Positions 1 through 5,499 are shown, counted from the stretch's first letter. The stretch: 5,566 nucleotides of DNA from Saprospiraceae bacterium (GCA_013002625.1 JABDJE010000152.1:1-5566), one strand, 5' to 3'. The notes: a model not told the origin generated them from the letters alone. Numbers and translations are program-made.

Positions 1-10
1 TCGTTTACCT

Positions 11-35
11 CCTGACGCACGCGAGCGTGGTCAGG
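11..35. repeat. GC-rich hairpin (inverted repeat) at left edge
   Basis: CCTGAC at 11-16 pairs perfectly with GTCAGG at 30-35. After a bulged G17, CACG (18-21) pairs with CGTG (26-29) around a CGAG tetraloop. No T-tract follows on either strand, so it is not a normal intrinsic terminator, although it sits just past the end of the minus-strand thioesterase gene. Bases 1-70 contain 39 G/C, clearly richer than the neighbouring genes. ATGCT at 36-40 can also pair with AGCAT at 66-70, and AACCTA occurs twice at 8-bp spacing around 74-87. Two plus-strand frames are open from the left edge, to stops at 77-79 and 83-85, so the end of a gene outside the window cannot be excluded. I favour a noncoding intergenic repeat. 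Confidence 0.5.
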
Positions 36-92
36 ATGCTAATCTCTCGCTTTTGGCGGATCGTCAGCATAAAACCTAGAACCTAAAACTAT

Positions 93-506
93 CTACACCC
101 ATTCAACATCCTTCCTAAAAACAGTCCCTTTAAATATAGCAACTATCTTTTTATTCTGATTTACAACTTCGACATCGTAATGTCCAAGTTTATTAGAAAC
201 ATTGGTTTCAGTAGCTTCTGCAATCAAGATATCTCCTGCTTTTATAGCTCTTGTATGCGAAATGGAGGTTTCAATGGATACAGCATGTTTACCTCTGCTG
301 TTAGAGGCAAATGCAAATGCGCTATCTGCGAATGAAAAGCTGATGCCACCATGGGCAATATCAAAACCATTGGTCATTTCTTCTCGTACAGCCATTTTTA
401 TTTTGCAATAGCCAGGAGATACTTCTAAGAATGTAATGCCAAGCCATTGACTGAAATCATCTTTGGCGAACATTTTATCTACTATTTCCCTTGGCGTCAG
501 CGTCAT
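93..506 (-). CDS. paaI: PaaI-family hotdog-fold acyl-CoA thioesterase
   Basis: A 137-residue single-domain hotdog protein of the PaaI/4HBT type, a family that hydrolyses acyl- or aryl-CoA thioesters in the cytoplasm, usually as a homotetramer. The family signature is clear: N46-G-F...A-H52-G53-G54 followed by F-S-F-A-D61-S-A-F-A-F-A-S-N69. N46, H52/G53 and D61 fall at the positions expected from E. coli PaaI, where the Asp at 61 is catalytic. Length is normal for the family and the ATG is the natural start. The start codon (504-506) follows the stop codon of the upstream riboflavin gene with no intervening base, so the two are very probably co-transcribed and may be translationally coupled. 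No phenylacetate genes are visible, so the classical role of rescuing CoA from stalled phenylacetate-CoA intermediates is not supported by context. The substrate is unknown; a general CoA-thioester housekeeping role is inference. Confidence 0.92.
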   Translation of the reverse strand: MTLTPREIVDKMFAKDDFSQWLGITFLEVSPGYCKIKMAVREEMTNGFDIAHGGISFSFADSAFAFASNSRGKHAVSIETSISHTRAIKAGDILIAEATETNVSNKLGHYDVEVVNQNKKIVAIFKGTVFRKDVEWV

Positions 507-1661
507 CTATTTGATTGGAATATTCTCTATAATTTCTAGCCCATATCCGACCAGGCCAACACGCTTTCTGGGATTATTGGTAAGAAGTTTCAATTTATTA
601 ACCTCAAGCGCATTGAGTATCTGAGCACCTATTCCCAGATTACGCTGTTCGGTTGAATTGGTGTTGCCTGAGCCAGGATTCAGCCTTTTTCCTGCAGATT
701 GTTGATCGCTCAGCATTTTTAAACTTTGTAAAATGTTTTGGTCTTCCTCTTTTTGGCGCAGATAAAGCAATACGCCTTTACCTTCTTCTGCAATCATTTC
801 CAGGGTCTTGTGTAACTGCTGACCATAGCCAGCCAACATAGCGCCAAGGATATCTCCGGTGTTACTGGAAGAGTGTACCCTGGTCAAAATAGGTTCACCC
901 TTTTCCCAAGTCCCTTTTTTCAGCGCCAAATGTGTCACATTGGAATTGATTTCAGTAAAGGCAATAACTTCAAGTTGACCATAATCCGTATTAAATGTAT
1001 ACCTCTTGGATTCCTTGATAAGGCTCTCCTTCTCCATTCTGTATGCCACAAGGTCTTTAATAGAGATAATTTTCAAGTCCATGGCTTTTGCCATTGTCAT
1101 CAGTTGAGGCAATCGTGCCATGGTACCATCAGGATTTAGTATCTCCACAAGTGTCCCTGCGGGATAAAGACCAGCCATTCTTGCCAAATCAACAGCGGCT
1201 TCTGTATGTCCGGTTCTACGAAGTACACCACCATCTTCTGCCACCAATGGAAATATATGTCCCGGTCGCGCATAGTCATGAGATGCTGTTTCTGGATCAA
1301 CAATGGATTTTATACCAGTCGCCCGGTCATAAGCTGATATTCCTGTTGTACATCCTTTACCTATTAAATCTATACTCACAGTAAATGCAGTCTCATGTAG
1401 CGCGGTATTGCTTGTAACCATCTTGTTAAGATCGAGCTGACGTGCGCGCTCAGAAGTAATAGGTGTGCATATTAATCCTCTGCCATGGGTGGCCATGAAG
1501 TTGATTATTTCGGGCGTTATCATTTCTGCTGCACAAATAAAATCTCCTTCATTTTCTCTGTCTTCATCATCGACAACGATAATTACCTTACCCTTGCGAA
1601 TATCTTCGATAGCTTCATCTATTGTGTTGAGTACAATGTCTTTTTCAGTGCTTATATCCAT
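507..1661 (-). CDS. ribB: 3,4-dihydroxy-2-butanone-4-phosphate synthase, RibBA-type with degenerate GTP cyclohydrolase II domain
   Basis: A 384-residue protein with the RibBA layout. The RibB half (about 9-205) converts ribulose 5-phosphate to formate and 3,4-dihydroxy-2-butanone 4-phosphate, the four-carbon unit of riboflavin. It looks fully active: acidic loop DDEDRENEGD at 31-40, CTTGISAYDRATGI at 104-117, RPGHIFPL at 132-139, TGHTEAAVDL at 150-159, and E173. The RibA-like half (about 212-384) keeps its fold markers (TRVHS, TGD, GVLLYLRQ, LLTNNPRK, GYGLEI) but not its chemistry. The three zinc-binding cysteines of GTP cyclohydrolase II correspond to S266, A277 and Y279. The usual RQEGRGIGL stretch reads RQKEEDQNI (302-310), and the DxR motif reads ExR (E338/R340). 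GTP cyclohydrolase II activity is therefore unlikely and a separate ribA is expected elsewhere; the relic may be structural or regulatory. The gene is divergent from the lipoprotein gene and abuts the thioesterase gene. No FMN riboswitch fits in its short leader. Confidence 0.96.
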   Translation of the reverse strand: MDISTEKDIVLNTIDEAIEDIRKGKVIIVVDDEDRENEGDFICAAEMITPEIINFMATHGRGLICTPITSERARQLDLNKMVTSNTALHETAFTVSIDLIGKGCTTGISAYDRATGIKSIVDPETASHDYARPGHIFPLVAEDGGVLRRTGHTEAAVDLARMAGLYPAGTLVEILNPDGTMARLPQLMTMAKAMDLKIISIKDLVAYRMEKESLIKESKRYTFNTDYGQLEVIAFTEINSNVTHLALKKGTWEKGEPILTRVHSSSNTGDILGAMLAGYGQQLHKTLEMIAEEGKGVLLYLRQKEEDQNILQSLKMLSDQQSAGKRLNPGSGNTNSTEQRNLGIGAQILNALEVNKLKLLTNNPRKRVGLVGYGLEIIENIPIK

Positions 1662-1679
1662 GAGTTTAGATTAGTGTTG

Positions 1680-1687
1680 CAAAGTAA
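1680..1687 (-). promoter_or_regulatory. possible -7 promoter element of the ribB operon
   Basis: On the minus strand, TTACTTTG ends 18 bases before the ribB ATG. It matches the Bacteroidota -7 consensus TAnnTTTG at all fixed positions except the second. No TTTG sits at the usual distance upstream; the nearest, at 1719-1722, is too far. The call therefore rests on the -7 element and its position in the 128-bp divergent spacer alone. On the plus strand, TAGGTTTA at 1726-1733 is a similarly weak candidate for the lipoprotein gene. Confidence 0.3.
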
Positions 1688-1789
1688 AATACTTTATTTA
1701 TCAATTTAAATGTTTATGCAAAGAATAGGTTTAATAAAAACGTGAAATGTCAGTGTGAATTGGCTATTTTAGACTTAAAATACGATGAA

Positions 1790-2347
1790 ATGAAATTGAA
1801 CATACCTTATTTTAAAATTTTATGCCTGACGTTGTTCGCGGCGGCATTGTCTTTACAATCATGTGGTGATGACGATGTAGAGGGTTGTACCGATGCGAGT
1901 TCAGAAAATTATAATGTGGAAGCCACTATCGATGATGGGTCTTGTATCTATGCACGCGATAAATTTATCGGCGATTTTGTCTGTGAATTTTTATGTCCTG
2001 GACCATTGGCATTTATCAGTAATGATACATTGATAATCACGATTTCTCCTTCCTTGGACGAGATGAATAAAAGTGAAGTTATATTCTCACTTGAGGTCAG
2101 TGGCGTATCGGTAGGATTATTAGGAACCGTTGAAGGGGATTCACTATTTATCGATGATACTTTAATGGATGTTATCATTCCGCATCCTACATTTGGGCCA
2201 TTAACGGCAGATATTATCGGAACAGGTAATGCTGTTATGGTTGATAATGATACCAGATTGGTGGGAAATGTTGGACTTACAGCTAATACGGCATTAATTC
2301 CAATTCCATTAACGGATAATTGTACCGTTGAAGGCGATAAGCAATAG
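1790..2347 (+). CDS. putative surface-exposed lipoprotein with GCTD...DDGSC motif
   Basis: I start at the ATG at 1790 (185 residues), because a signal peptide begins there: K2, a hydrophobic core at about 10-22, and lipobox LQSC with the acylated Cys at 25. The upstream in-frame GTG at 1742 would add 16 partly acidic residues before the signal and is unlikely. After the cleavage site the sequence is C-G-D-D-D. An acidic run directly after the lipid-bearing Cys resembles the lipoprotein export signal of Bacteroidota, which sends lipoproteins to the cell surface. Residues 32-54 carry the GCTD...NYN..A..DDGSCIY motif that recurs in Bacteroidota secreted proteins and has two cysteines. The remaining ~130 residues are rich in alternating hydrophobic/polar strands and Asp/Thr, with further cysteines at 65, 69 and near the C-terminus, suggesting a small beta-sheet domain. 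No enzyme motif is visible and the function is unknown. The gene is monocistronic, ending in a terminator. Confidence 0.85.
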   Translation: MKLNIPYFKILCLTLFAAALSLQSCGDDDVEGCTDASSENYNVEATIDDGSCIYARDKFIGDFVCEFLCPGPLAFISNDTLIITISPSLDEMNKSEVIFSLEVSGVSVGLLGTVEGDSLFIDDTLMDVIIPHPTFGPLTADIIGTGNAVMVDNDTRLVGNVGLTANTALIPIPLTDNCTVEGDKQ

Positions 2348-2371
2348 AAATCAATAAATACATATTTGAAC

Positions 2372-2397
2372 AAAGCCTCCTAAAGGGGGCTTTTTTT
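2372..2397 (+). terminator. rho-independent terminator of the lipoprotein gene
   Basis: AAAGCCTCC (2372-2380) pairs with GGGGGCTTT (2385-2393), giving a 9-bp stem with one T-G wobble and a TAAA loop. A run of seven T spans 2391-2397. It lies 24 bases after the lipoprotein stop codon and separates that gene from the regulator gene. Confidence 0.9.
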
Positions 2398-2440
2398 ATG
2401 GGCACTGGGTTATGCGTAAAAGGAATTCTACAAAATTCAA

Positions 2441-2513
2441 AATCAGGTAAAAACCCTGATTAGTTTAGGTATTAATACATGTATATTTAAGATCTAATGC
2501 TCAAGCATTGGAT
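2441..2513. promoter_or_regulatory. cluster of three dyads upstream of the response-regulator gene
   Basis: Three inverted repeats follow one another in the 194-bp spacer before the regulator gene. (1) AATCAGG at 2441-2447 and CCTGATT at 2455-2461, 7 bp perfect, 7-base spacer. (2) ATACATGTAT at 2475-2484, a perfect 10-bp palindrome. (3) AATGCT at 2496-2501 and AGCATT at 2504-2509 around CA; the pairing extends outward to 2492/2513 with one G-T pair, giving a 10-bp stem. None is followed by a T-tract. They could be operator sites, for example for the regulator itself or another dimeric protein, or leader-RNA hairpins. A weak -7-like element, AATATTTG at 2542-2549, would place the dyads upstream of the transcription start. 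The rest of 2398-2591 shows no gene. Confidence 0.45.
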
Positions 2514-2591
2514 ATTCAATAGTCACTCCTCCGAGGCAATCAATATTTGTTCACACCCCAGCATTATTTTAATTAATAATAAACCCAAAAA

Positions 2592-3266
2592 ATGAATGTG
2601 ATAAATATTGCTATTGTTGATGATGATAAACTTATGCTAAGTCTCTTAACCGATTTTCTCTCAAGGCAATCAAATATCAAGGTTAACTTTGCAACGGATT
2701 CATCTGAAAAAGCTATAGATAAATTTAAAAGCCAAAACCTTATTCCAGATATAATAATTATGGACTTAAGGCTAAATGGTATGGATGGTATTCAGTTTGC
2801 AGAATTCCTCAGGCGTGAATATGGATCTATCAAAATTATAGTCGTTACATCTCACTATAAGAAATCTTACCTTGGTTTTATGCTTAGGATTGGAGTAGCA
2901 TGCTTCGTCCCCAAAAAAATAGATCCCAAAGAATTGCTTGAAATTATTCACTCGGTTGCCGAAAAGGGATTTTATTTCAAAGATCAGCAAATTGAAAGTA
3001 TTCGCACTCAGATATCGTCAAAATCTCAAAAACCTGTTCTTTCAAAAGTAGAGTGTCTCTCTGACCGTGAAATTGAAATCTTGAAATTAATATGCGAGCA
3101 AAAAACCGCTAAAGAAATTGGGGCTGAGCTATTTATCACACAACGGACGGTAGAGGGGCATAAGAATAATCTGTTTGCAAAATCTGGTGCGAAAAATATG
3201 GCAGGATTGGTTCTGTTTGCAGTTCAAAATGGCCTAATTAATCTCGAAGAAATACCGGTATTTTGA
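2592..3266 (+). CDS. NarL/FixJ-family response regulator (REC + LuxR-type HTH)
   Basis: A 224-residue two-domain transcription factor of the cytoplasmic NarL/FixJ class. The receiver domain spans about 4-120. It has the acidic residues D10-D11-D12, phosphoacceptor D58 in IIIMDLRLNGMDG, switch T86, aromatic F105 and conserved K108 (FVPKK), so all residues needed for phosphorylation are present. A linker (about 130-152) leads to the LuxR HTH at about 156-216: LSDREIEILKLI, then AKEIGAELFITQRTVEGHKNN with recognition helix around T183-N193. Phosphorylation would be expected to drive dimerisation and DNA binding. No histidine kinase is encoded in this window, so the partner is unknown. The upstream dyads and the repeats downstream, before the protease gene, are candidate binding sites; that is inference. 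The start ATG follows an A-rich stretch without a Shine-Dalgarno sequence. The gene stands alone between a terminator and a long spacer, with the same orientation as the protease gene. Confidence 0.96.
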   Translation: MNVINIAIVDDDKLMLSLLTDFLSRQSNIKVNFATDSSEKAIDKFKSQNLIPDIIIMDLRLNGMDGIQFAEFLRREYGSIKIIVVTSHYKKSYLGFMLRIGVACFVPKKIDPKELLEIIHSVAEKGFYFKDQQIESIRTQISSKSQKPVLSKVECLSDREIEILKLICEQKTAKEIGAELFITQRTVEGHKNNLFAKSGAKNMAGLVLFAVQNGLINLEEIPVF

Positions 3267-3370
3267 AAGGGATATAACGTCAATTGAATATTCAGGTAAT
3301 TTCCACCTTTTATAACATATTTATTATTCTGATTTTATCATGGAGTTCGATGTCTTCTTTGATAATTTTC

Positions 3371-3389
3371 ATGCTCTGAAAGCATTTTT
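3371..3389 (+). terminator. weak candidate intrinsic terminator after the response regulator
   Basis: ATGCT (3371-3375) pairs with AGCAT (3381-3385) around a CTGAA loop, followed by a T-run at 3385-3389. The stem is only 5 bp and lies about 105 bases past the regulator stop codon, so termination would be modest. It would separate the regulator from the protease gene. The sequence closely resembles the dyad at 2496-2509 upstream of the regulator. Confidence 0.4.
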
Positions 3390-3402
3390 CATATTATCCA
3401 AT

Positions 3403-3489
3403 TTTGATCTTTATCAAACAAGATCATAAACTCACAGTAATTCAATTTTGGTATCATAAACTATCAGCACTGATAAGAAAACGATCAGT
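3403..3489 (+). promoter_or_regulatory. repeat-rich putative control region of the protease gene
   Basis: The 290 bp between the regulator and protease genes contain no convincing CDS but several ordered repeats. TTTGAT (3403-3408) and ATCAAA (3413-3418) form a 6-bp dyad with a 4-base spacer. ATCATAAACT occurs twice, at 3423-3432 and 3453-3462, exactly 30 bp apart, about three turns of the helix. The second copy overlaps a perfect dyad, TATCAG (3462-3467) CA CTGATA (3470-3475). ACTGAT (3469-3474) can alternatively pair with ATCAGT (3484-3489). This is the pattern of an operator array bound by a dimeric regulator, lying 70-150 bases upstream of the protease start. No clear TAnnTTTG element was found, so the exact promoter is unknown. 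The adjacent LuxR-type regulator is the obvious candidate binder, by inference only. Confidence 0.4.
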
Positions 3490-3556
3490 TTTAAACAAGC
3501 CAAATCTTTAATTACTGCAGTTAGACGCCCCGCATATTTATTAACAAAAAAAATGC

Positions 3557-4318
3557 ATGATGAAAAGAAAAAATGAAAAAGGACATGGTCGGTATTTCAA
3601 ACCTATTCCAGGAAACAATCCAGTATTAATTCCGGACACTACAATTGATCCATATTATTATGTTGGACTTTTAGAAATGACTTTTCCCAACGACAAATCT
3701 TACTTTGGCACTGCTACTCTAATTGCGGCTGATAAGAATGCTACAAATTCTAAATACTTATTAACCTGCGCCCACAATTTATACGATGAAGATGATGGGG
3801 GAGAGGTGAGGACTGTCACATTTAAAAGAGCATATAGTGATCCAAATGAACCTTATGGAGAACTTCTGGCTTTAAGTTGGCATTATCCGGATGGCTACCC
3901 TGATGTAGCAATTTCCAAAAATGCTGACCTCCAAACTATTAGTTTATTGAAAATTATGGAAAACATTGATTTGGATTATGCCATCGTTGAATTGGAGAGT
4001 GCTGTAGAAATTGCTGGTTTTCCAACTATAGTAGTTGAATCAACAGAAAGCCTGGAAAATCTTGAGATCCAAATTAATGGTTATGGATATTTTGATGAAC
4101 GCATGGGTCATGCTACAGGTACAATTGATGAAGTAGGCACTAATTTTCTAAGGTATGGAATTACGACAGATCAAGGAGCCAGTGGGTCTGCTCTGATGAA
4201 AAATGATAATCGTTCGATTGTTGGAATACATACCCGCGCAGTTCCAAATAAGGATTTGAATCAAGGCGTTCGAATTACTGAGGCAGTCAATACCCAACTA
4301 AGAGGCTGGATGGTATAA
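3557..4318 (+). CDS. trypsin-like (V8/glutamyl-endopeptidase-type) serine protease, no signal peptide
   Basis: A 253-residue chymotrypsin-fold (S1-type) protease, most like the bacterial V8/glutamyl endopeptidase group. The complete triad can be read: H73 in LLTCAHN, D140 in DLDYAIVEL, and S209 in QGASGSAL (GxSGS, with the oxyanion-hole glycine G207). It is followed by IVGIHT at 221-226, the expected post-serine strand. GTATLIA (51-57) is the strand before the His. The catalytic domain fills almost the whole protein (about 33-252). The N-terminus (MMKRKNEKGHGRYFKPIP) is basic and has no hydrophobic segment. An in-frame stop at 3542-3544 shows that no signal peptide is hidden upstream. The protein is thus probably cytoplasmic, or leaves by a route needing no Sec signal, unusual for this protease group. 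ATG at 3557 or 3560 is the start. Substrate is unknown. The gene is preceded by the repeat-rich region and is convergent with the tail-collar gene. Confidence 0.9.
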   Translation: MMKRKNEKGHGRYFKPIPGNNPVLIPDTTIDPYYYVGLLEMTFPNDKSYFGTATLIAADKNATNSKYLLTCAHNLYDEDDGGEVRTVTFKRAYSDPNEPYGELLALSWHYPDGYPDVAISKNADLQTISLLKIMENIDLDYAIVELESAVEIAGFPTIVVESTESLENLEIQINGYGYFDERMGHATGTIDEVGTNFLRYGITTDQGASGSALMKNDNRSIVGIHTRAVPNKDLNQGVRITEAVNTQLRGWMV

Positions 4319-4325
4319 GTAATTT

Positions 4326-4374
4326 GAGTGAACTTCCCGAATGGATTTATACTTCAGGAAGTTCACTCCTTTTT
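4326..4374 (+). terminator. strong intrinsic terminator between convergent genes
   Basis: GAGTGAACTTCC (4326-4337) pairs perfectly with GGAAGTTCACTC (4357-4368), a 12-bp stem. After a C/A mismatch, GAA (4339-4341) and TTC (4353-4355) extend it, leaving an 11-base loop. T-run 4370-4374 follows on the plus strand, so it ends the protease transcript. It starts 7 bases after the protease stop and ends just before the stop of the convergent tail-collar gene. On the minus strand the following sequence is only AAATTACT, so termination there would be weaker, but the same hairpin probably protects both 3' ends. Confidence 0.9.
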
Positions 4375-4379
4375 ATTAT

Positions 4380-5414
4380 TTAGGCCCATTTAATCGTATA
4401 AAGTTCAGAAATGTTTTTACTTCTTGTCTCCAGATCTCCTCTGGGTCTTGTATTGGATTTTGCTGTTAAACTTATAACAGGAATAGATGGCGGTGATTGT
4501 CCAGGTGAAACTTTTCCGTTTGTATTAAAATCCAATTCATGATCGTGTTCCTTAAATGCATCTTCCTCAACAGTGCCTACATGGTCACCATCGATTTCAC
4601 CTTGCCCCAATGGTGTACGCTCATCGGCTCCTGTATCAATCCCTGCATTATTGTCCCATGATCTGCTAAAGTATCCGCGCATATCTGGCAGTAATGACTC
4701 ATTGGTATTAACAAATCCAAACCTTCCATTTAAAAATGAATTTAAGCGTGTGTAAGCATCTGATAATCCAGTTGAAGGTTCACATAACGATAACTCTTCT
4801 GCAGGTGGTACTTCGATTGAAATGTATTGTTTTCTTTCTCCAATAAAACCATTTACCATACATGGTAAATATTCAAGAGCGATTTTTCCAATATTGACAT
4901 ATACTTTATGTATCAGGATAATGGCTGAATTGGTTGAACATTTAAATCCCACAGCCAGGTGAGTTGCTGAATTCGAGACCATAATTTCAACTGTAATTGT
5001 TTTCGACTCTCCTGCTACAATTACATCGGATTTATGATTCTCACTAATACCATCCTCCAAGTAAAATGAAATATTAAAATCGGCACCTACGGTTGGACAG
5101 GATACAACCGCTTCAGCAGTAATCGTTTGACCTAAAAGTAAATTTTTCCATCTAGGGAATTCATTAATATTTTGAGAGAAATTCATGATTGATGAGCTGT
5201 CATTACTCTTGTTTATAATACAAGCCTTATTATCAACATCAAATCCAATTTTACCTTTTCCCGGATCTGTATAAAGCCATCCATCAGGGTGGTTATATAC
5301 TATAGAACCTCCTTCATTAGCCTGATTACTATAGTAGAGAAAGTTGTAATTGTAAACTAAATTTCTTTGTTGCATGGCAAATAGCATATCATCTGTTGTA
5401 ATATTATTTTTCAT
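4380..5414 (-). CDS. phage-type tail fibre / tail-collar domain protein
   Basis: A 344-residue protein with the layout of a receptor-binding tail fibre. Residues about 18-197 form a beta-sandwich-like region, opening with NLVYNYNFLYY and closing with VYVNIGKIALEYLP...GERKQY. This resembles the region of phage fibres that begins NLLxNGDF and ends LExGxxATxFExRxxxxExxxxQxY. Residues about 202-253 are a tail-collar segment: DAYTRLNSFLNGRFG, then LPDMRGYFSRSWD (242-254), the classic LPDxRGxFxRxxD motif. A DTGAD stretch (260-264), DAFKEHDHE with an HxH pair (H290, H292), and C-terminal TRPRGDLETRSKNISELYTIKWA (322-344) match the typical TRPRNxxLxYxIK ending. There is no signal peptide. Such fibres trimerise and bind surface sugars or proteins for phages, tailocins or contractile injection systems; some stand-alone bacterial homologues also exist. 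No other tail gene is visible here, though the next upstream gene is cut by the window edge. Particle type and target are unknown. Confidence 0.88.
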   Translation of the reverse strand: MKNNITTDDMLFAMQQRNLVYNYNFLYYSNQANEGGSIVYNHPDGWLYTDPGKGKIGFDVDNKACIINKSNDSSSIMNFSQNINEFPRWKNLLLGQTITAEAVVSCPTVGADFNISFYLEDGISENHKSDVIVAGESKTITVEIMVSNSATHLAVGFKCSTNSAIILIHKVYVNIGKIALEYLPCMVNGFIGERKQYISIEVPPAEELSLCEPSTGLSDAYTRLNSFLNGRFGFVNTNESLLPDMRGYFSRSWDNNAGIDTGADERTPLGQGEIDGDHVGTVEEDAFKEHDHELDFNTNGKVSPGQSPPSIPVISLTAKSNTRPRGDLETRSKNISELYTIKWA

Positions 5415-5438
5415 AACAATTAGATTTTAAAAGCATTT

Positions 5439-5474
5439 AAAAAAATACACCCACATCATTTACGGATGCAGGTG
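5439..5474 (-). terminator. intrinsic terminator/attenuator hairpin upstream of the tail-collar gene
   Basis: On the minus strand CACCTGCATC (5474-5465) pairs with GATGTGGGTG (5457-5448), a 10-bp stem with two G-T wobbles and a 7-base loop. It is followed by TA and seven T (5445-5439). It starts 25 bases after the stop of the cut-off upstream gene, a normal place for its terminator. It also ends only 24 bases before the tail-collar ATG, leaving no room for a complete promoter between hairpin and gene. The tail-collar gene must therefore be transcribed through or from within the hairpin region. Confidence 0.75.
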
Positions 5475-5499
5475 CTTAACTTAAATAGGGTAGAATAAC

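Noticed and set aside
1..79. Open plus-strand frame entering from the left edge and ending at TAG 77-79
   Set aside because: A second frame is equally open, the stretch contains the strong hairpin, and no domain is recognisable; it is kept only as a possibility in the repeat entry.
653..1709. Several plus-strand open frames opposite ribB
   Set aside because: They are antisense shadows of a confidently identified enzyme and show low-complexity, non-domain sequence.
1742..1789. Upstream GTG start for the lipoprotein gene
   Set aside because: It would put 16 residues with several acidic ones before the signal peptide; the ATG at 1790 gives a normal lipoprotein signal.
1662..1789. FMN riboswitch in front of ribB
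   Set aside because: Only about 128 bases separate the divergent starts, they are very AT-rich, and none of the conserved GC-containing riboswitch core is visible.
1948..2373. 141-codon open frame on the minus strand
   Set aside because: It lies opposite the lipoprotein gene, runs through the terminator region and has no recognisable domain, while the plus-strand frame has signal peptide and motif.
3340..3429. 29-codon plus-strand frame starting MEFDVFFDNF
   Set aside because: It has no ribosome-binding context and overlaps the weak terminator and the operator-like repeats; such a short frame is expected by chance.
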